This document shows, one piece after another, positions 61,401-64,000 of a stretch of 64,000 nucleotides of DNA. This DNA is from MM2 sp035460165 (GTDB lineage: Bacteria; Pseudomonadota; Gammaproteobacteria; Burkholderiales; Methylophilaceae): assembly GCA_035460165.1 (NCBI GenBank), contig DATHWW010000003.1, positions 1 through 64,000 of the forward strand. The letters run 5' to 3'. Below the pieces are notes generated by a model. It saw only the letters and a program-made list of their open reading frames with translations, searched no databases and was not told where the DNA came from. Position 1 is the first letter of the stretch; every line of letters starts with the position of its first letter. Position numbers and translations under genes: made by a program.

Positions 61401-62274
61401 GCGCGGTCCCCCACAGCACGGCCTTCTTGCCGCCGGCGTTCATCGCCACGTTGCCGCCGATGCAGGAGGCGTCGGCCGAGGTCGGGTCCACCGCAAATTC
61501 GAGGCCGGCATCCGTTGCGGCTTCCATCACGCGGCGCGTCACCACGCCAGCACCGCAGCGTATTGTCGGCACAGCATTCGCCACGCCGGGCAAGGCCCGG
61601 TAATCGACCGGGCTCAGGCTTTCGAGTTTTTCGGTGTTGATCACCGCCGACATCTTGGTCAGCGGCACGGCGCCGCCGGTATAGCCGGTGCCGCCGCCGC
61701 GCGGAATCAGCGTCAACCCGAGTTCGATACATGCCTTGACGATAGGCGCGATCTCTTCTTCGGTATCGGGATTGACCACGACAAACGGGTACTCGACGCG
61801 CCAGTCGGTGGCGTCGGTCACATGCGATACGCGCGCGAGTCCGTCGAATTGGATATTGTCCTTGCGGGTAATCTTACCCAGCTTCGCCAGGGTTTGCTTG
61901 CGCAGCTTGGCGGTTTGGCGGAACTCTTCCTCGAAGCCGGCCACGGCCTTGCGTGCGGTTTCGACCAGCGTGATGACTTTGGGATTGCTCTGGCTGCGCT
62001 CGTCGATGGCCTTGAGGCGATGGTGCAGCGCATCGGTCAACGCCTTTAAGCGCTTGGGGTTCGCCAGCAGGTCATCCTGCAGGTAGGGGTTGCGGGTGAC
62101 CACCCACAGATCGCCCAGCACCTCGAACAGCATGCGCGCAGACCGGCCGGTCTTGCGCTCGCCGCGCAACTCGTTCAGCACATCCCAGGATTCCGTGCCG
62201 AGAAATCGCATGACGATTTCTCGGTCGGAGAACGAGGTGTAGTTATAGGGAATTTCGCGCAGGCGAGTGGTCAT
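58447..62274 (-). CDS. Very large FAD-linked oxidoreductase with Fe-S and CCG domains
   Basis: The 1275-residue protein combines several modules. First is a DUF3683-type amino region (MTTRLREIPYNYTSFSDREIVMRFLG). A vanillyl-alcohol-oxidase FAD domain follows (PRGGGTGYTGGAVPL, SADASCIGGNVAMNAGGKKAVLWG), then a matching cap domain ending in HMHAGDGNVHTNIP. Next come two ferredoxin-like clusters (CLRCGKCKPVC, CTVCHKCKNPC) and two CCG-type cysteine-rich domains (FPGCGSERLF with CCGYPQTSAG, HEPCHTPMKTY with CCGESGTFA). Related enzymes oxidise D-lactate, glycolate or D-2-hydroxyglutarate. The substrate is unproven. I start it at 62274, where the family begins; an ATG at 62388 would add 38 residues. 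Confidence 0.9.
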   Translation of the reverse strand: MTTRLREIPYNYTSFSDREIVMRFLGTESWDVLNELRGERKTGRSARMLFEVLGDLWVVTRNPYLQDDLLANPKRLKALTDALHHRLKAIDERSQSNPKVITLVETARKAVAGFEEEFRQTAKLRKQTLAKLGKITRKDNIQFDGLARVSHVTDATDWRVEYPFVVVNPDTEEEIAPIVKACIELGLTLIPRGGGTGYTGGAVPLTKMSAVINTEKLESLSPVDYRALPGVANAVPTIRCGAGVVTRRVMEAATDAGLEFAVDPTSADASCIGGNVAMNAGGKKAVLWGTALDNLASWRMVTPDATWLEVERLDHNLGKIHDAETARFRISRYEADGKTLQGEPEILTIPGPHFRKTGLGKDVTDKFLAGLPGVQKEGCDGLITSATFILHRMPKHVRTICLEFFGSVALAVPAIVEVKDYLDANPSAILAGLEHLDERYLKAVGYATKANRAQRPKMVLIADIASDDENAVGEAASHIVRLANARGGEGFIAVSAEARKKFWLDRARTAAIAAHTNAFKINEDVVIPLPRLGDYSDGIERINIELSIKNKLKLLDALETFLQGDLPLLEDEDTQADPDMVVAKRAQALQLVQETRVHWQNILGGLDSPLHEFGTLAQELISKIGLGELLPVFRAVQEHHLRVSWKREVRKPLHQIFTGREYLHILEKLDEIHKTVLKSRVFVALHMHAGDGNVHTNIPVNSDDYGMLQEANAAVARIMQLATDLGGVISGEHGIGITKMEFLDQTVIDTFAEYKRKVDPEGHFNQGKLMEGADLRNAYTPSFGLLEQESIIMEQSEIGGIADSIKDCLRCGKCKPVCTTHVPRANLLYSPRNKILATSLLIEAFLYEEQTRRGISLMHFDEFNDVADHCTVCHKCKNPCPVDIDFGDVSIAMRNFLRKQGKKAFNPGTAASMAFLNAKDPATIKALRVGMIQFGYWAQRLAHKVTKKLVSPIKKRPPATTGKAPIKTQVIHFLNRPMPKALPTKTSRALLGLEDDTMVPVIRNPQKVGEDSDAVFYFPGCGSERLFSQVGLATQAMLYETGAITVLPPGYLCCGYPQTSAGNHDKGQEITAENRVLFHRVANTLNYLDIKTVIVSCGTCMDQLLKYEFEKIFPGCRLLDIHEYLMEKGVKMEGVQGVQYMYHEPCHTPMKTYASAKVTQALMGVDVPLNDRCCGESGTFAVARPDIATQVKMRKQEELEKGMKKLGLTPGAPEQEVKILTSCPSCLQGLQRYEEDTGIGSDYIVVELAKNILGPNWMEDYVAKANQGGIEKVLL

Positions 62275-62487
62275 GGGCAGAGAGCTGAAAGTTGCCGAAA
62301 GGGCTGAATTATAGCATAGTGAAACGGGAAATAACCCTTTGAAATATATATCCATTACTGTGGCGAGAGCATTGTTTTTCAAGGACATTTGGCGCAGGAA
62401 ATTCTACGTTCCGAATCGGCCTTATATGGGAATGACAAACCCCCGGGAATGGAACAAAATACAACTCATGTACATCAAAGGCTGGCC

Positions 62488-62997
62488 ATGTCTTCATTCA
62501 ATGCACGCAAGTTACTGATCCCGCTCGTTTTGCTCGCCCTGCTTGGAGCGCTGGTCTATTTTGTCACCGACAAGAACCAGGCGCCGGAGGTGAAATTCAC
62601 CACCATTACCGGGCAAGAAATCGACATGCAGGATTTGCGTGGCAAGATCGTGCTGGTCAACTTCTGGGCGACAACCTGCTCCGGCTGCATTGCCGAAATG
62701 CCCAAGCTGATCGAGACTTACAATCGCTATCACAAGCAAGGTTTCGAGCTCGTCGCGGTGGCGATGGCATACGACCCACCCAGCCACGTAGCGAACTACA
62801 CCAAAAAGAACGGATTGCCGTTTCCCGTCGCGCTCGACCTGCAAGGCGAGCTGGCCGCGGCATTCAACGATGTCAAACTGACGCCGACCGCCTTCGTCAT
62901 CGACAAGGACGGCCGTATCGTGCGCAACGTGGTGGGCGAGCTGGATTTCCAAGCCCTGCACGCCATGCTCGATGAACAGCTGGGGAGGAAAATCTGA
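62488..62997 (+). CDS. TlpA-like membrane-anchored thioredoxin
   Basis: The 169-residue protein has an amino-terminal anchor (about 8-26) and a periplasm-facing thioredoxin-fold domain with active site TTCSGCIAEMPKL, followed by VAVAMAYDPPSHVANY and TPTAFVIDKDGRIV. Two cysteines spaced as CSGC suggest a thiol reductant, of the kind used in cytochrome c maturation or oxidative-stress defence. Its stop overlaps the next ATG by one base (TGATG). Confidence 0.88.
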   Translation: MSSFNARKLLIPLVLLALLGALVYFVTDKNQAPEVKFTTITGQEIDMQDLRGKIVLVNFWATTCSGCIAEMPKLIETYNRYHKQGFELVAVAMAYDPPSHVANYTKKNGLPFPVALDLQGELAAAFNDVKLTPTAFVIDKDGRIVRNVVGELDFQALHAMLDEQLGRKI

Positions 62998-63551
62998 TGG
63001 ACTTCAAACAACAGTTTATATACCAGATCGACTACCAGCACTGGGCCAACGACGCGCTGTTCAACGCGCTGGATCGCCTGGATCCCGAAGCCCGCATCAG
63101 CCAGCAAAAGCTCTATTTCGGCAGCCTGCACAACAATATCGACCACCTGTTGTTCTTCTACGGCAAGTGGTTCGCCCGGCTCAAGGGCGAACAACAGGCG
63201 ATCGGCTATACCGGTACCGTCCATTACGACTGGCGCGATCTCAAGAACAGCATGCGCCGCGACATCCGGGAAATGCAGCGCTGGCTCGAGCACCAGCCGC
63301 AAGACTTCTTCGACGATCGCCTGTTTTTCAACCGCACGCGCAGCGGCGAGGAAAACAGCATCTGGGTGCGCGATGCGCTGACGCACATCTTCACCTATGC
63401 GGCAACCGAACGGGGCAATCTCGCGGCGATCGCCAGCACGCTGGGCGCCCCTTTTCCGGACCTTTCCTACTACAACTACCGCCACGAAATGGGCGAGCAT
63501 CTGCACAACATGCGCAAGGCTGCGCCGAGCGCTAGCGTCAGCGGTCTTTAG
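62997..63551 (+). CDS. DinB/YfiT-family protein
   Basis: The 184-residue product is a four-helix DinB-type protein with the metal-site histidines in LHNNIDHLLFFYGKW and RHEMGEHLHNM. It begins DFKQQFIYQIDYQHWANDALFNALDRL. Such proteins are metal-dependent and often thiol-linked. The reaction is not assigned. It is translationally coupled to the thioredoxin gene before it and followed three bases later by hemJ. Confidence 0.85.
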   Translation: MDFKQQFIYQIDYQHWANDALFNALDRLDPEARISQQKLYFGSLHNNIDHLLFFYGKWFARLKGEQQAIGYTGTVHYDWRDLKNSMRRDIREMQRWLEHQPQDFFDDRLFFNRTRSGEENSIWVRDALTHIFTYAATERGNLAAIASTLGAPFPDLSYYNYRHEMGEHLHNMRKAAPSASVSGL

Positions 63552-63554
63552 AAC

Positions 63555-63965
63555 GTGCTGTGGATCAAATCGCTGCACCTCGTTTTCGTGACCAGCTGGT
63601 TTGCCGGGCTGTTCTACCTGCCCCGCTTGTTCGTCAATCACGCCATGGTGGATGACGCTGCCACCGCCGGCCGTCTGCTGTTGATGGAACAGAAACTCTA
63701 CCGCTTCATGACGCCGCTGGCCGTGCTGGCGCTCGGTTTCGGAGCATGGCTCTGGCTGGGCTACGGCATCACGGGCGGCTGGTTACATGCAAAGTTGGCC
63801 TTGGTCGCGGTACTGATCGGCTATCACTACTATTGCGGCCGGCTACTGAAGGATTTTGAGCAAGGCCGCAATCGCCATGGCCACGTCTGGTATCGCTGGT
63901 TCAACGAGCTGCCGGTATTGATCCTGCTCGCCGTGGTTCCTCTCGCCATCGTCAAACCTTTCTGA
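63555..63965 (+). CDS. hemJ: Protoporphyrinogen IX oxidase HemJ
   Basis: HemJ oxidises protoporphyrinogen IX to protoporphyrin IX in the membrane. The 136-residue protein has about four helices and the family signature IKSLHLVFVTSWFAGLFYLPRLFVNH with the conserved histidine, followed by the helix WLHAKLALVAVLIGYHYYCG. The start is GTG. With hemF also in the window, the penultimate haem steps are both represented. Confidence 0.9.
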   Translation: MLWIKSLHLVFVTSWFAGLFYLPRLFVNHAMVDDAATAGRLLLMEQKLYRFMTPLAVLALGFGAWLWLGYGITGGWLHAKLALVAVLIGYHYYCGRLLKDFEQGRNRHGHVWYRWFNELPVLILLAVVPLAIVKPF

Positions 63966-63978
63966 TCACGGAACCCTT

Positions 63979-64000
63979 ATGCTGCATTCCGACTGGCTAC
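63979..64000 (+). CDS. Start of an unidentified gene (truncated)
   Basis: An ATG at 63979 opens a frame (MLHSDWL) that runs off the window, with GGAA eight bases upstream. It lies 13 bases after hemJ. Only seven codons are visible, so no product can be named. Confidence 0.35.

Noticed and set aside
58582..62049. 1155-codon open frame on the plus strand
   Set aside because: It is the antisense shadow of the large FAD oxidoreductase; high GC and codon bias keep it open, and its translation has no recognisable domain.

Overview
The window looks like a stretch of core chromosome from a betaproteobacterium. The indicators are the pssA-leuA arrangement, the tgt-yajC-secD-secF and dusB-fis-purH-purD blocks, a BPSS1780-type membrane protein beside a ThrB-type homoserine kinase, a GroEL with a GGM tail, and moderately high GC. 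A Nitrosomonadales/Gallionellaceae-like organism is my guess from gene content, not something proven here. I see no tRNA, rRNA, CRISPR array, prophage or intact insertion sequence.

Layout. 1-1100: leuA start, a probable leucine-rich leader peptide and pssA, all on the minus strand. 1200-6800: tgt, yajC, secD, secF and a CNNM/CBS membrane protein. 6900-10460: clpS-clpA and a TPR membrane protein. 10460-12850: pyrD and cysS on the minus strand. 12950-17160: a TPR protein and an L,D-transpeptidase that share a C-terminal domain, two adjacent cyclophilins, and lpxH. 17230-20830: a Sel1-repeat protein, a BON-domain protein and groES-groEL under a CIRCE element and a sigma-32-like promoter. 20950-21225: a non-coding, strongly folded segment with its own promoter and terminator. 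21320-29340: uvrD, a membrane protein, thrB, a DUF2782 protein, a LOG-family protein and polA. 29550-33760: cupin protein, beta-carbonic anhydrase, YigZ, a PfkB-family kinase, YehS and YgjP. 33850-36310: eda-edd (Entner-Doudoroff). 36510-42520: dusB-fis, purH, purD, an inverted-repeat element, a TsaC-family gene and hemF. 42530-45390: a polar amino-acid-type ABC importer. 45590-47070: a 31-residue ORF and an NSS-family transporter. 47140-54365: cytochrome c, YyaL, a hexose-6-phosphate mutarotase, a DUF2269 protein, a saccharopine-dehydrogenase-like protein, an intergenic repeat and ilvD. 54430-58330: lgt, phoB-phoR behind a Pho box, a small membrane protein and msrB. 58450-63970: a very large FAD/Fe-S oxidoreductase, a TlpA-like thioredoxin, a DinB-family protein and hemJ, then the first codons of another gene.

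Most genes are housekeeping. The parts worth a second look are non-coding or very small: the putative leaderless leuA leader peptide, the GGA-rich RNA candidate between groEL and uvrD, the 269-bp folded inverted-repeat element filling the purD-tsaC gap, the 31-codon ORF before the NSS transporter, and the long hairpin in the BON-gene leader. All names come from motif recognition by eye; no database search was run.
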